Part shown: positions 38,995 to 47,534 of the stretch, piece after piece
Position numbering within the stretch: position 1 is the stretch's first letter
Layout of the letters: each line of letters begins with the position of its first letter
Source of the DNA: Pseudoalteromonas sp. T1lg75
Lineage (GTDB): Bacteria; Pseudomonadota; Gammaproteobacteria; Enterobacterales; Alteromonadaceae
NCBI RefSeq assembly: GCF_002964705.1
Contig: NZ_PQCD01000053.1
Span: 189,972 to 253,971 of the forward strand
Direction: 5' to 3'
DNA: 64,000 nt
The notes under the pieces: generated by a model
Told to the model about the DNA's origin: nothing
What the model saw: only the letters and a program-made list of their open reading frames with translations
Database searches by the model: none
Made by a program: the position numbers and the translations under genes

Positions 38995-40199
38995 ATGTTA
39001 GAATTAAAACCCATGATCAACGCACTGCTGCGCTCAAAAATAGGGGCGGTGCTCTTGCTGATACAAGTGGCAATCACCCTGGCCATCGTCAGCAATGCCG
39101 CGTTTATGATCAGTGACCGCCTGACCTATCTGAATCAAGAAACCGGTTATGACGAAGAAGCGATTTTCGGCCTTAGTGTCAGCACCTTCGACCCCAGTAT
39201 TAACCTGGTGCAGCAATATGCGCAGGATGAGCGCGACCTGCGCGCCATTGACGGTGTTATCGATGCCGCCATGACTAACTGGATGCCGTTGTCGGGCAGT
39301 GGCTCGTCAAGTAGCATGCATGTGGTGCCGGATCCCGAGATAGTACCGGGGTGCGGGCGGCTTACTTCACCACCAATGAACATATGCTCAATACCTTGGG
39401 CGCCAAACTGATCGCAGGGCGTAATTTCTACCCGGAAGAAGTGGTGCACGCGGATAACTACGATAAGTTGCCCAGTACCACGATAGTTACCAAGGATTTT
39501 GCTGAAGAGCTGTATCCCGATGGCTCAGCCCTCGGCAAGTCGCTGTATCAGGGCGAAGATGCGGTGGAAATTATCGGTATTATCGACACCATTAAAGGCC
39601 CCTGGCTGAATGACAGCCGTCCGGCTAACGTGGTGATCTTCCCATTCAACCTGTCTCAACCTCGCACCGGATTTTTAGTACGTACCGAGCCAGGCAAGCG
39701 CGCACAAGTGATGGCAAAAGTGGAAGAGATCTTATTAAAAAGCGAATCGCGCCGTGTTTTTTACGGCATCGAAGGCTTGGATGAAAGCAAGGCATCTTAT
39801 CTGGCCCGTGATACCCTGGTGATGCGCATGCTGATGGTCTTGATTGTGGTGTTGGTGCTGGTCACTGCTCTGGGTATTTTCGGCCTTACCCTGTTCAATA
39901 TCAGTAAACGCACCAAGCAAATTGGTACGCGCCGCGCTTTAGGGGCACGCAAGTCGGCCATTGTTCGCTACTTCCTCATTGAGAACCTGTTAGTTGCTGG
40001 ACTGGGACTGGTTATTGGCGCGGCCTTGGCGGTCTTGTTAGGACAACAGCTAATGAAAATATTCTCATTACCTAGCTTATCTTTGAGTTTCGTATTGGCG
40101 AGTGCGGTATTTATGCTCATAATGAGCCTAGTGGCAGCATGGGGACCCGCACTGCGCGCTGCCAAAGTGGCACCAAGTATTGCCACGCGCTCAATATAA
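38995..40199 (+). pseudogene. ABC transporter permease, FtsX/MacB type (second), frameshifted
   Basis: The first frame (38995-39411) encodes the N-terminal TM and part of the periplasmic domain through PDPEIVPG, then goes out of frame. The second frame picks up at 39351 with RAAYFTTNEHMLNTLGAKLIAGR and continues to the C-terminal three TM segments with RRALGARKSAIVRYF. One missing G in the run at about 39347-39351 explains it. Everything else looks intact, so a homopolymer sequencing error or a very recent mutation is likely. Restored length would be about 400 residues. Confidence 0.8.
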
Positions 40200-40211
40200 T
40201 AACAACAATTC

Positions 40212-40231
40212 AGCGCGCCCTTGGGCGCGCT
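40212..40231. promoter_or_regulatory. Perfect GC-rich inverted repeat before the regulator gene
   Basis: AGCGCGCCC-tt-GGGCGCGCT lies between the permease stop and the regulator start, 7 bases before the ATG. There is no T run, so it is not a standard terminator. It may reduce downstream translation or act as an RNA stability element in the operon. Confidence 0.5.
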
Positions 40232-40238
40232 CTAGATT

Positions 40239-41573
40239 ATGGATAATATGAAAAAGATACTGATAGTTGACGATAACCCGGCGGTGTTAGACGCCTTGTC
40301 GCTGCTCCTAGAGCTGCATGACTACCACGCCGTGACCTGTGAAACGCCCGCCGAGGCGTTACATATTGTGCGCTATCAGCGTATCGCGCTGGTGCTTCAG
40401 GATATGAATTTCAGCGCCGATACCACCTCGGGTGAGGAAGGCAAAAAATTATTTTACGACTTGCGCGACATTAACCCTCATTTGCCCATCGTCCTTATCA
40501 CCGCCTGGACCGAGCTCAGTACCGCGGTGGAGCTGGTTAAGGCCGGAGCCGCCGACTATCTGAGCAAGCCCTGGGATGACCAAAAGCTGCTCACCACCAT
40601 AGATAACCTGGTGGCCCTGGGCGAGGCGGCCAGTGAAAATGCCACCTTTAAACGCCAGGCTCAAGAGCGCACCCAGGTCCAGGAAGGTGCCGATTTGGCC
40701 GGTCAGGTCTTTGCCAGTGCCGCCATGCATCGGGTGGTGGACATGGCCTTGCAGGTGGCGCGCTCGGATGTGCCCGTGCTTATCACCGGTGCCAACGGCA
40801 GTGGTAAAGAAGGCATCGCCGAGATTGTCCACCGTAATTCTCCCCTTAAAGCCAAGCCTTTTATTAAGGTTAATGCAGGAGCCTTGCCGGCGGATTTGAT
40901 TGAGGCCGAGCTCTTTGGCGCCGAAGCGGGGGCCTTCACCGGTGCCAAGCAAACCCGAATCGGTCGTTTCGAAGCCGCCGATGGTGGCACCTTGTTTTTG
41001 GATGAAATTGGCAACCTGCCGCTCGATGGTCAGGTGAAGCTGTTGCGGGTGCTGCAAACCGGCGAATTTGAACGTGTGGGTTCAACCCAAACCCGCAAGG
41101 TGAATGTGCGGGTGATCTCCGCCACTAACGCCGATTTGCTCGGTGATATCCAGCAGGGGCGCTTTCGCGAGGACCTGTACTATCGTCTTAATGTTATCGA
41201 GCTTAGCATTCCCCCTTTAGCGCAGCGCAAGGACGATATTGCCGCCTTAATCGCACACTTTCTACCGGGACGGGAATTAAGCCCTCATGCCGAAGCCATG
41301 CTGCGCCAGCATTCCTGGCCTGGCAATGTGCGTGAGCTGGAAAATGCCTGTAAGCGCATTGGTGTGCTCAAACCCGAAGGAGAGTTGCAGGCTGAAGACT
41401 TCGCGCTGCATCATGTCGGTGAGAATCACCAGGTTAAGCATGAACCGGAAAAACACGAAATTGAAGCGGCCATGCGTGCCCATCAGGGAGTAGTCGCTAA
41501 GGTCGCTCGGGAGTTTGGTTTATCGCGTCAGGCCTTGTATAGACGCATGCAAAAGTTTGGTATCGATTACTGA
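40239..41573 (+). CDS. NtrC-family sigma-54-dependent response regulator
   Basis: The 444-residue protein has a receiver domain (IVDDNPAVLDALSLL, phospho-acceptor in LQDMNFS, Lys in SKPW). An AAA+ domain follows with Walker A GANGSGKE, the sigma-54-contact GAFTGA loop and ADGGTLFLDEIGNLPL. The C-terminal Fis-type helix-turn-helix is VAKVAREFGLSRQALYRRM. An ATG at 40248 is an alternative start. It is encoded in the operon that has paired palindromes and a -24-like element at its front, so autogenous control is likely. Confidence 0.95.
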   Translation: MDNMKKILIVDDNPAVLDALSLLLELHDYHAVTCETPAEALHIVRYQRIALVLQDMNFSADTTSGEEGKKLFYDLRDINPHLPIVLITAWTELSTAVELVKAGAADYLSKPWDDQKLLTTIDNLVALGEAASENATFKRQAQERTQVQEGADLAGQVFASAAMHRVVDMALQVARSDVPVLITGANGSGKEGIAEIVHRNSPLKAKPFIKVNAGALPADLIEAELFGAEAGAFTGAKQTRIGRFEAADGGTLFLDEIGNLPLDGQVKLLRVLQTGEFERVGSTQTRKVNVRVISATNADLLGDIQQGRFREDLYYRLNVIELSIPPLAQRKDDIAALIAHFLPGRELSPHAEAMLRQHSWPGNVRELENACKRIGVLKPEGELQAEDFALHHVGENHQVKHEPEKHEIEAAMRAHQGVVAKVAREFGLSRQALYRRMQKFGIDY

Positions 41574-42889
41574 TGATTATATTTCCCAAAGGGGCGGGTC
41601 GACTTATCTGGCAGCTCAGTCTGTGGATGAGCCTGTTTATCTGCCTGCTTGTCACCATCGGCGTCTTATTTGACGTATTTAACCTTATGCAGGGGCTGGT
41701 TCTGGCCCTGGCTTTGGGTGTAGTTCAGGCGCTCTTTGTGACCCTGGTGGTATCGCCCATAGCAAAAGGCTTACAGGCGGTCGAGTCGGGGCTGTTAAAC
41801 TTTAAAGACGGGGATTTTTCAACCACCTTGGCCTATCAGGGCAACAATGAGCTGGGGGATTTATGCAGCCTGTACAATGAAACCGCCAACAAGCTGCATC
41901 AAGAGCGCCAGTGGATCTATCAACGAGAGCTGATGCTCGACAAGGTGCTGCATAACTCGCCGCAGGCTTTGCTGTTGGTGAATTCGAAAGGGCAAATCGT
42001 GTATACCAATCACAGTGCTCGCGGTTTGCTATTTGCCGGTATTAAGGTGGAAGGGGAAACGCTCTCGAATCTTTTTAGTGGCATGCCCGAGGCCATTGCC
42101 GAAGCCTTGCAACGCGGCGGAGAGGGTCTGTTTAGCGTTGATCAGGAGCAGCAACAAAGGCAAACCTGGCACCTGGCCACCGGCGAGTTTTTATTAAATA
42201 ACCAACCCCATAATCTCTATATTCTAAAACCCATGACCCGGGAAATATCGCGTCAGGAAGTACAGGTATGGAAGAAGGTGATACGCATTATCAGCCATGA
42301 GCTGAATAATTCACTGGCACCGATTTCTTCCATGTTGCACTCCGGGCGTTTAATTGCCCAACGGGTAGACGATGAACGCCTAGAGCGGGTGTTTAATACC
42401 ATAGACGAGCGCATCGCCCGCCTGAGTGAGTTTGTACAAGGCTATGGCAAGTTCGCCAAACTCCCGCAGCCACAACTCAGCGAATTTAGATGGGCCGAAT
42501 TAATACAAGGGTTGGCGCAGCAATGGCAGTTCAAGGTCAAGGGGGAGTTGGCGGAGTTTGGTTATGGCGACGAAACACAAATTCAGCAACTGCTTATCAA
42601 TCTGTTGAAGAATGCTCATGAGGCGGGCGGTGCCGCAGAGGATGTCTGGCTGAGCGTGGAAAGCCATGGACAGCAGGTGATTTGCGTCGGCGATAAGGGC
42701 AAGGGCATGACCGAGACCGTGATGGCCAGCGCCTTGGTACCATTTTATTCCACCAAAAGCAGTGGCAGTGGTCTTGGCTTAGCCCTGTGTCGGGAAATCT
42801 GCGAGGCCCATCATGGTGATATCAGCTTGCATAATCAGCAACAGGGTGGGCTGGTGGTGCGGGTAAATCTGCCCATGGTCAAGGTTTAG
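41573..42889 (+). CDS. Sensor histidine kinase, NtrB/NtrY-like
   Basis: The 438-residue kinase has two TM segments close together near the N-terminus (short or no periplasmic domain), HAMP, a PAS domain (about 115-210), the H-box IISHELNNSLAPISSM, N-box LINLLKNAHEAGG, G1 GDKGKGM and G2 SGSGLGLAL. Its start overlaps the regulator stop by one base (TGATG). With no large sensing domain it may sense a membrane signal or the transporter itself, as known for some peptide-sensing systems. Confidence 0.94.
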   Translation: MIIFPKGAGRLIWQLSLWMSLFICLLVTIGVLFDVFNLMQGLVLALALGVVQALFVTLVVSPIAKGLQAVESGLLNFKDGDFSTTLAYQGNNELGDLCSLYNETANKLHQERQWIYQRELMLDKVLHNSPQALLLVNSKGQIVYTNHSARGLLFAGIKVEGETLSNLFSGMPEAIAEALQRGGEGLFSVDQEQQQRQTWHLATGEFLLNNQPHNLYILKPMTREISRQEVQVWKKVIRIISHELNNSLAPISSMLHSGRLIAQRVDDERLERVFNTIDERIARLSEFVQGYGKFAKLPQPQLSEFRWAELIQGLAQQWQFKVKGELAEFGYGDETQIQQLLINLLKNAHEAGGAAEDVWLSVESHGQQVICVGDKGKGMTETVMASALVPFYSTKSSGSGLGLALCREICEAHHGDISLHNQQQGGLVVRVNLPMVKV

Positions 42890-42994
42890 CCTTGGCCGTA
42901 GCCTTTGGCTCTGATAAAAACGGCGGGCAATTACACTTGCTCGCTCACATCGCTTGGGGCAAGCTAACCACATGATCCTTAATCGCCCACAATT

Positions 42995-43717
42995 ATGAGC
43001 AATACCTTGTATATCACCGGTGCCGGCGTCAGTGCCGCCAGCGGTATTCCCACCTTTCGCGGTGAAGACGGCTTTTGGCGCATCGGCAGTAAAAATTATA
43101 CGCCGATGGAAATGGCGACGCGGCGCATGTACCAAATGCGCCCGGATGAGTTTCTCGCCTGGTATTACCATCGATTTGCCAGTTATCGTAACCATGGTCC
43201 GAACGAGGTGCATTACTGGTTGGCGGATAAAAATCTGATCACTCAAAACATCGATGGTCTCGATGGCAAGGCCGGTAACCAGGACTATATCGCCATTCAT
43301 GGTCGCCTGGATTTGATGACCGAATTTCACAATCAGGGCGAGCCGGTTGATAAACTAACTGCTCCCTGGGAGCAGGTGGATGAGTCGCGGCTAAGCCAAT
43401 CCCTATTAGAGGTGTTTGCCATCCCAGAGCAGGGGCCGGTGCTGCATCGCTCGTTTAAGCCCTTTGTGTTGCTGTTTGATGAGTACTATACCGACCTGTA
43501 CGGTATAGATGAGGCGCAGCGGCGCATGCTGGCGGCGGATCGCATGGTGTTTATGGGCACCTCTTTTAGTGTCAATATTACCCAGATGGCACTCGAGGTG
43601 GCGCGCAGCTTAGCCATTCCCATTGAGGTGGTCGACCCGCAGCCCACGCATATTCTGCACCCTAACGTCACTTATCATAAAATGACGGCCTTGGAATATA
43701 TTCAAAAGCAGGGCTAG
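42995..43717 (+). CDS. SIR2-family NAD-dependent deacylase, without zinc-site cysteines
   Basis: The 240-residue protein has the Rossmann motif GAGVSAASGIPTFR, TQNIDGLDGKAG and the catalytic His in IHGRLD, plus GTSFSVNI and VVDPQP. The protein contains no cysteine at all, so the usual four-Cys zinc ribbon is missing. Members like this may still bind NAD and act as deacylases or ADP-ribosyl-type enzymes. It is monocistronic with a terminator at 43744-43765. Confidence 0.88.
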   Translation: MSNTLYITGAGVSAASGIPTFRGEDGFWRIGSKNYTPMEMATRRMYQMRPDEFLAWYYHRFASYRNHGPNEVHYWLADKNLITQNIDGLDGKAGNQDYIAIHGRLDLMTEFHNQGEPVDKLTAPWEQVDESRLSQSLLEVFAIPEQGPVLHRSFKPFVLLFDEYYTDLYGIDEAQRRMLAADRMVFMGTSFSVNITQMALEVARSLAIPIEVVDPQPTHILHPNVTYHKMTALEYIQKQG

Positions 43718-43743
43718 GGCGAGCCCAGGTTTTGGGCAAATAA

Positions 43744-43765
43744 AAACCCGGCTTTCGCCGGGTTT
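43744..43765. terminator. Bidirectional terminator between sirtuin and lipoprotein genes
   Basis: Perfect 9-base stem AAACCCGGC / GCCGGGTTT around TTTC, with A and T flanks. It sits between two convergent genes. Confidence 0.8.
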
Positions 43766-43794
43766 GGTAACATCACATTTGGGTGGTTAAACGC

Positions 43795-44220
43795 TTATTG
43801 ATTCGCTTCTAACTCTTCACGGGTTTCGCGGATTTTCTCAATCAGCGCGTCAATCTGGTTTTTGGTTTCATCCGATAGCTCGCCGGCACCTTCTTTTGAC
43901 TCATCCCAGGCCTTTTGCGCTAACTCTTTGGAGTCGGCCATCAGCTGGCTGAACTGAGTTTTGCCTTCTTCACTGGCCGCTGAGGCAAGCGCCTTGGTTT
44001 CAGCCATCAATTCATCAACTTTTTCAGAGAAGGATTCTTCTTGCAAGTTGTTGGCCGCTTCTTTTACTTCCTCAACGGCGCTGTCCCAGGCAGCCACCAC
44101 TTCTTCTTTGGCCTCTGCGGCGCTTTCTTTGGCTTTTTCGCTGCTGGTTTTGGCATCTTCACAGGCGCTTAGTACGAATGCGCTGGCGAATAAGGTGATT
44201 ACGGCAACTAGCTGTTTCAT
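43795..44220 (-). CDS. Small helical lipoprotein
   Basis: The 141-residue lipoprotein starts at ATG 44220. A start further upstream is unlikely because it would place residues before the signal peptide. The lipobox is FVLSAC. The mature part is strongly helical and charged (Glu/Lys/Ala heptads), resembling an apolipoprotein-like or LEA-like coiled coil. I do not recognise a named family. Confidence 0.75.
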   Translation of the reverse strand: MKQLVAVITLFASAFVLSACEDAKTSSEKAKESAAEAKEEVVAAWDSAVEEVKEAANNLQEESFSEKVDELMAETKALASAASEEGKTQFSQLMADSKELAQKAWDESKEGAGELSDETKNQIDALIEKIRETREELEANQ

Positions 44221-44463
44221 AACATTTTCCCTTTTTTGTATTACTAATGGGTTCATTATAGAACAAGAACTTAAATAGAGAATGAATGTTTTTACAGGTT
44301 GCACCGAAGCGGGGCACGGGCTTAGTGATTTCGCCCCGTTTTAGTACATCCAGAGTCCAGATAAAGGCGGTTTTAAGATGTAATCATATGATATTTAGGC
44401 TTAATTTAATTTGGCATCAAACCTGCGTGCAGAAAGCTTAAGCAATTGCAGCGAGGATTGAGT

Positions 44464-45405
44464 ATGGCGATGAGTTACTTAAGCGTTATTGAGCGATATC
44501 GAGAACATTACGCCGATGTGGTGCCCTTATTGGAATCTTTAATACATTCGCTGGTTGCCCAGAACGATTGGCCGGGCAATGTGAATAAAGCAGTGGCACA
44601 GGTATGTCGGTGTTATGGCTTTGCCGAGCTGGTGTATGTGCTAAATGCCCAAGGCATGCAGCTCAGTGCCAATATTCAAGCCGATGGCCATATTGCTCCG
44701 GGCAGGGGCGTCAATCGTGCCAGCCGGCCTTATTTTATCGCCATTGCGGACAATCAATCCGCCGTGGTGATGACCGAGCCCTATATCTCTTTAGCATCGG
44801 GCAATTTGTGCGTCTCTGTATTAACAAGTTGCACCCTGGCAGAGCATAAACAAGGTTACGCGGTTGTCGATGTTAACCTGGTTAAGCTTATTGAATATAT
44901 CATGGGGGATCGCTCCCGCGGCCGTTTTAGTGGTGCATTTAAAGTCGGATACAGTGTGATTGTGGTGAGCTTATTTACCCTGGTTTTAGTCTTGGTTTAT
45001 AACGTTGGTATAGAAATAGTAGATTTACTGGCCAACCTTAATAATGTGAGCGATCCGCTAAGGCCGTTCGGAATTATTATTTTTATCACCTTAGCCCTGT
45101 CAATATTTGACCTTGGCAAAACCATTTTAGAAGAAGAAATCTTAATGCATAAGGATATCTTCAGACATAGCTCAACCCGACGTACCATTACCCGGTTTAT
45201 CTCGACGATATTGATAGCCGTGTCCATCGAGGCATTGCTCACCATGTTTAAAGCCTCGTTAGGGCAAGGCGAATTTACCATTCCTGCCTTATTGATGATG
45301 CTGAGTGTTATCGGCTTATTAATCGGCTTGGGGATTTATGTTTACCTTGGTGCCAAGGCCGAATTAATGCTGGTGGAAGCGCAGCAGCGGCGCACAAAAG
45401 TGTAG
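44464..45405 (+). CDS. Membrane protein with N-terminal PDC-sensor-like domain
   Basis: The 313-residue product starts at ATG 44464 with GAGGA upstream; a TTG at 44446 is less likely. The N-terminal half resembles a PDC/Cache sensor (AQGMQLSANIQ, NRASRPYFIAI, VVMTEPYISLASGNLCVSV). The C-terminal half has four or five TM segments. No output domain (GGDEF, kinase, MCP) follows. It could be a stand-alone ligand-binding membrane protein. Function is unknown. Confidence 0.65.
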   Translation: MAMSYLSVIERYREHYADVVPLLESLIHSLVAQNDWPGNVNKAVAQVCRCYGFAELVYVLNAQGMQLSANIQADGHIAPGRGVNRASRPYFIAIADNQSAVVMTEPYISLASGNLCVSVLTSCTLAEHKQGYAVVDVNLVKLIEYIMGDRSRGRFSGAFKVGYSVIVVSLFTLVLVLVYNVGIEIVDLLANLNNVSDPLRPFGIIIFITLALSIFDLGKTILEEEILMHKDIFRHSSTRRTITRFISTILIAVSIEALLTMFKASLGQGEFTIPALLMMLSVIGLLIGLGIYVYLGAKAELMLVEAQQRRTKV

Positions 45406-45461
45406 ATTGCGCAACCAAAGGCAAGTAGGGTAATGCCCTAGTTAGGGTTTAAATAGTTATG

Positions 45462-45490
45462 GGGGAAATAGCCAAGTCCGGTATTTCCCC
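45462..45490. terminator. Hairpin, possible terminator
   Basis: GGGGAAATA (45462-45470) pairs with TATTTCCCC (45482-45490) around an 11-base loop. It lies between the convergent sensor-like gene and rnk. Flanking T runs are short, so termination strength is uncertain. Confidence 0.45.
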
Positions 45491-45518
45491 TGTTGTTTAA
45501 GCCCAAATAGGGTTTACT

Positions 45519-45932
45519 TTATGAAACGAAGTCGCCAGCGCGCTCGGGCTGATACAGTACCTCGGTAATTTGTACTTTAAGGGTGCCACCACTGGGCTTA
45601 GGCCACTCAATTTCATCGCCCACGGCCAAACCAATTAAGGCACTGCCTGCCGGTGCAAGAATAGATATTTTTTTACCGCTGGTGTCCATATCTTTTGGAT
45701 ACACTAAGGTCAGTTCGAGTTCTTTATCCGTCGACGCCACGTAAAATTTAACCGTTGAATTCATGGTAACCACATTGGGTGGCATCTGCTCAGGCGGCAG
45801 CGCATTGGCTCGATTTAGTTCTTCCTCCAACAACTCAAGGCCAGAGGCGCTGTTGTGAGGCAAGGACTCAATCAAGTCATAAAGGCGATCTAAATCTAAG
45901 GTAGAAATAGTAATGTCAGGCTTCTTGTTCAT
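45519..45932 (-). CDS. rnk: Regulator of nucleoside diphosphate kinase (Rnk), GreA/B-like
   Basis: The 137-residue protein has an N-terminal helical part (LDRLYDLIESLP) and a C-terminal GreA/GreB-like beta domain (STVKFYVASTDKELELTLVYPKD and LAPAGSALIGLAVGDEIEWP), matching Rnk. The long Gre coiled coil is absent. It binds RNA polymerase without transcript-cleavage activity. It is a single gene. Confidence 0.9.
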   Translation of the reverse strand: MNKKPDITISTLDLDRLYDLIESLPHNSASGLELLEEELNRANALPPEQMPPNVVTMNSTVKFYVASTDKELELTLVYPKDMDTSGKKISILAPAGSALIGLAVGDEIEWPKPSGGTLKVQITEVLYQPERAGDFVS

Positions 45933-46027
45933 TTTTCTCAGCTAGCAAATAAATGCCCATAGGCATACAGGGTATTTAGCCGAGTATATCTACAAAATAA
46001 ATAAAACCAATGGTTATTTTTGATGTT

Positions 46028-46324
46028 TTATTTAAGAGGGTTTATTGGCTTTTTTGCAATATAAATATTGATTCCAAGGTGGGGGAATAAAATTGATATC
46101 GCTCCCTTTTCATGGAAACCAGTCAAGAACGTAAGGCCACAATGAAGAACGTTATATAGATGCCTTTGGCACTCGTGGCCCGGGCAATTCGCGCTCCCTG
46201 CAAGGGATTCGGCTGCTTGACCTAATGTGCTTAAGGCTCCTAATGTACACCTAGTGTAATCATCTGCTCCAACTAAAAATTTAACGATACGCTTTTTGTT
46301 TTCCAATGATAGAATCGCGCTCAC
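46028..46324 (-). CDS. Doubtful small ORF, 98 aa
   Basis: This minus-strand frame fills most of the 427-base gap between rnk and the ion-channel gene. It has an ATG at 46324 and contains four cysteines and a HECQRH segment. There is no convincing ribosome site and no recognisable domain. It may be a real uncharacterised gene divergent from the channel gene or a chance frame; no other gene is seen in the gap. Confidence 0.25.
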   Translation of the reverse strand: MSAILSLENKKRIVKFLVGADDYTRCTLGALSTLGQAAESLAGSANCPGHECQRHLYNVLHCGLTFLTGFHEKGAISILFPHLGINIYIAKKPINPLK

Positions 46325-46359
46325 TGCGTCTATTTTTGGTTTATTAAATTTAGCTCATC

Positions 46360-47169
46360 ATGTACGAAAACATTAGATACTCGTTAAACAACCTGAAGAA
46401 CAACAAGCTGTTCGAGCTGGCCGTGGTGTCGGTGATAATTATTTCCGCCTTAGAGATAGGAGCAAAAACCTTTTCTTTACCCGATGGTGCGATGTCTTTC
46501 ACCAACATACTGGATGTATTCATCACCGTCTTCTTTTTGTTCGAAATATCGATCCGCTTCATCACAGATGAAGATAAAAAGAACTTCTTCAAAAAAGGCT
46601 GGAATATCTTTGATACCCTGGTTGTCGCGGTCAGCCTGATCCCCATCAATGACAGTGAAATGGCCCTGTTAGCGCGCCTGGTCAGGGTATTCCGGGTACT
46701 GCGTATGGTGTCGGTGGTGCCGGAGCTGCGGGTACTCATCAACTCCCTTATCAAAGCTCTGCCCCAGTTGGGTTATGTGATCCTGCTGATGTTTATTATC
46801 TTCTATATCTACGCGGCGTTTGGCAGCTTTCTCTTTAAAGACATCAACCCCGAACTCTGGGGCGACATTGCCATTTCCATGCTGACCCTATTTAGGATCA
46901 TGACCTTCGAAGACTGGACGGATATTCAATACGAAACCATGGAAGTCTATCCCATGTCTTGGATTTTCTACCTGACGTTTATCTTCTTCACCGCGTTTGC
47001 ATTTTTGAACATGGTGATAGGCATCGTCGTTAACGTAATGGAAGACGAACACGCTAAGGTGCGCCAGGAAAAGGAAGCGGCGGACAATACGCCAACCATC
47101 GACGATCTGCACAAGGAAATACAAGAGCTGAAACAGCTAATTAAAGAGCAGGGCAAGGGGCAAGGCTAA
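46360..47169 (+). CDS. NavBac-type voltage-gated sodium channel (ion transporter family)
   Basis: The 269-residue protein is a single six-TM channel subunit. S4 carries regularly spaced arginines (LARLVRVFRVLRMVSVVPELR). The pore helix and filter read TLFRIMTFEDWTD, close to the NaChBac TLESW filter. S6 includes FLNMVIGIVVNVMEDE, and the C-terminal tail is a coiled coil (IDDLHKEIQELKQLIKEQ). Four subunits should form the channel. Marine and halophilic bacteria often have one. Together with Mnh and NSS genes it points to a Na+-based membrane economy. Confidence 0.92.
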   Translation: MYENIRYSLNNLKNNKLFELAVVSVIIISALEIGAKTFSLPDGAMSFTNILDVFITVFFLFEISIRFITDEDKKNFFKKGWNIFDTLVVAVSLIPINDSEMALLARLVRVFRVLRMVSVVPELRVLINSLIKALPQLGYVILLMFIIFYIYAAFGSFLFKDINPELWGDIAISMLTLFRIMTFEDWTDIQYETMEVYPMSWIFYLTFIFFTAFAFLNMVIGIVVNVMEDEHAKVRQEKEAADNTPTIDDLHKEIQELKQLIKEQGKGQG

Positions 47170-47376
47170 GCGCCTCTATCTCGGTGGGTCTTTTATATCC
47201 ACCAATCATATATAAGACAGAGCCATCGGGTTTAAAACTCATCAATAGTTTGACCTGATGGCTGATTTTATCGCCTTATCTTACCTGTGTAATTGTACGC
47301 CATTTCATTCATGCACCTGCCTGAGCAGCCTAATCTGCTCTTGGTATATTTGTCACTATCCAAATTCCACGCAATA

Positions 47377-47408
47377 AAAAACCCCGTGCTTGTCAGCACA
47401 GGGTTTCT
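47377..47408. terminator. Terminator belonging to the (now displaced) ssrA locus
   Basis: Hairpin with arms AAACCCCGTGCT and AGCACAGGGTTT around TGTC, T- and A-rich flanks. On the minus strand it lies immediately after the tmRNA-like 3' end at 47413, the normal arrangement for ssrA. The 365 bases between the channel gene and the first island gene hold this, the ssrA remnant and AT-rich sequence; I see no other gene there. Confidence 0.75.
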
Positions 47409-47412
47409 TTAT

Positions 47413-47431
47413 TGGTGGAGCTGGGGGAGTT
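47413..47431 (-). other. Remnant of tmRNA (ssrA) 3' end; probable island attachment site
   Basis: Read on the minus strand, the 19 bases are AACTCCCCCAGCTCCACCA: part of the T-arm, acceptor strand CAGCTCC and CCA of a tmRNA. CAGCTCC is complementary to the GGGGCTG start of tmRNA, whereas tRNA-Ala ends TAGCTCC. The normal continuation (T-stem, G-rich) is replaced by AT-rich DNA, so the sequence is cut here. Integrative elements that use ssrA leave exactly such a duplicated 3' end. The matching copy is not in the window. Confidence 0.75.
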
Positions 47432-47534
47432 AAAGTTAGCTATGTAGTAATTTGTTTTTTATAGTTTTATATATTTGTTCTAGGTCGGTTTGTTACCTTG
47501 TTTGTTACATTTATGGCTAGTGTGGTCACAGCGT

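Noticed and set aside
47413-47431. 3' end of a tRNA gene rather than tmRNA
   Set aside because: CAGCTCC matches the tmRNA acceptor (GGGGCTG partner), while tRNA-Ala ends TAGCTCC, and no tRNA body is present. A tRNA cannot be fully excluded from 19 bases.
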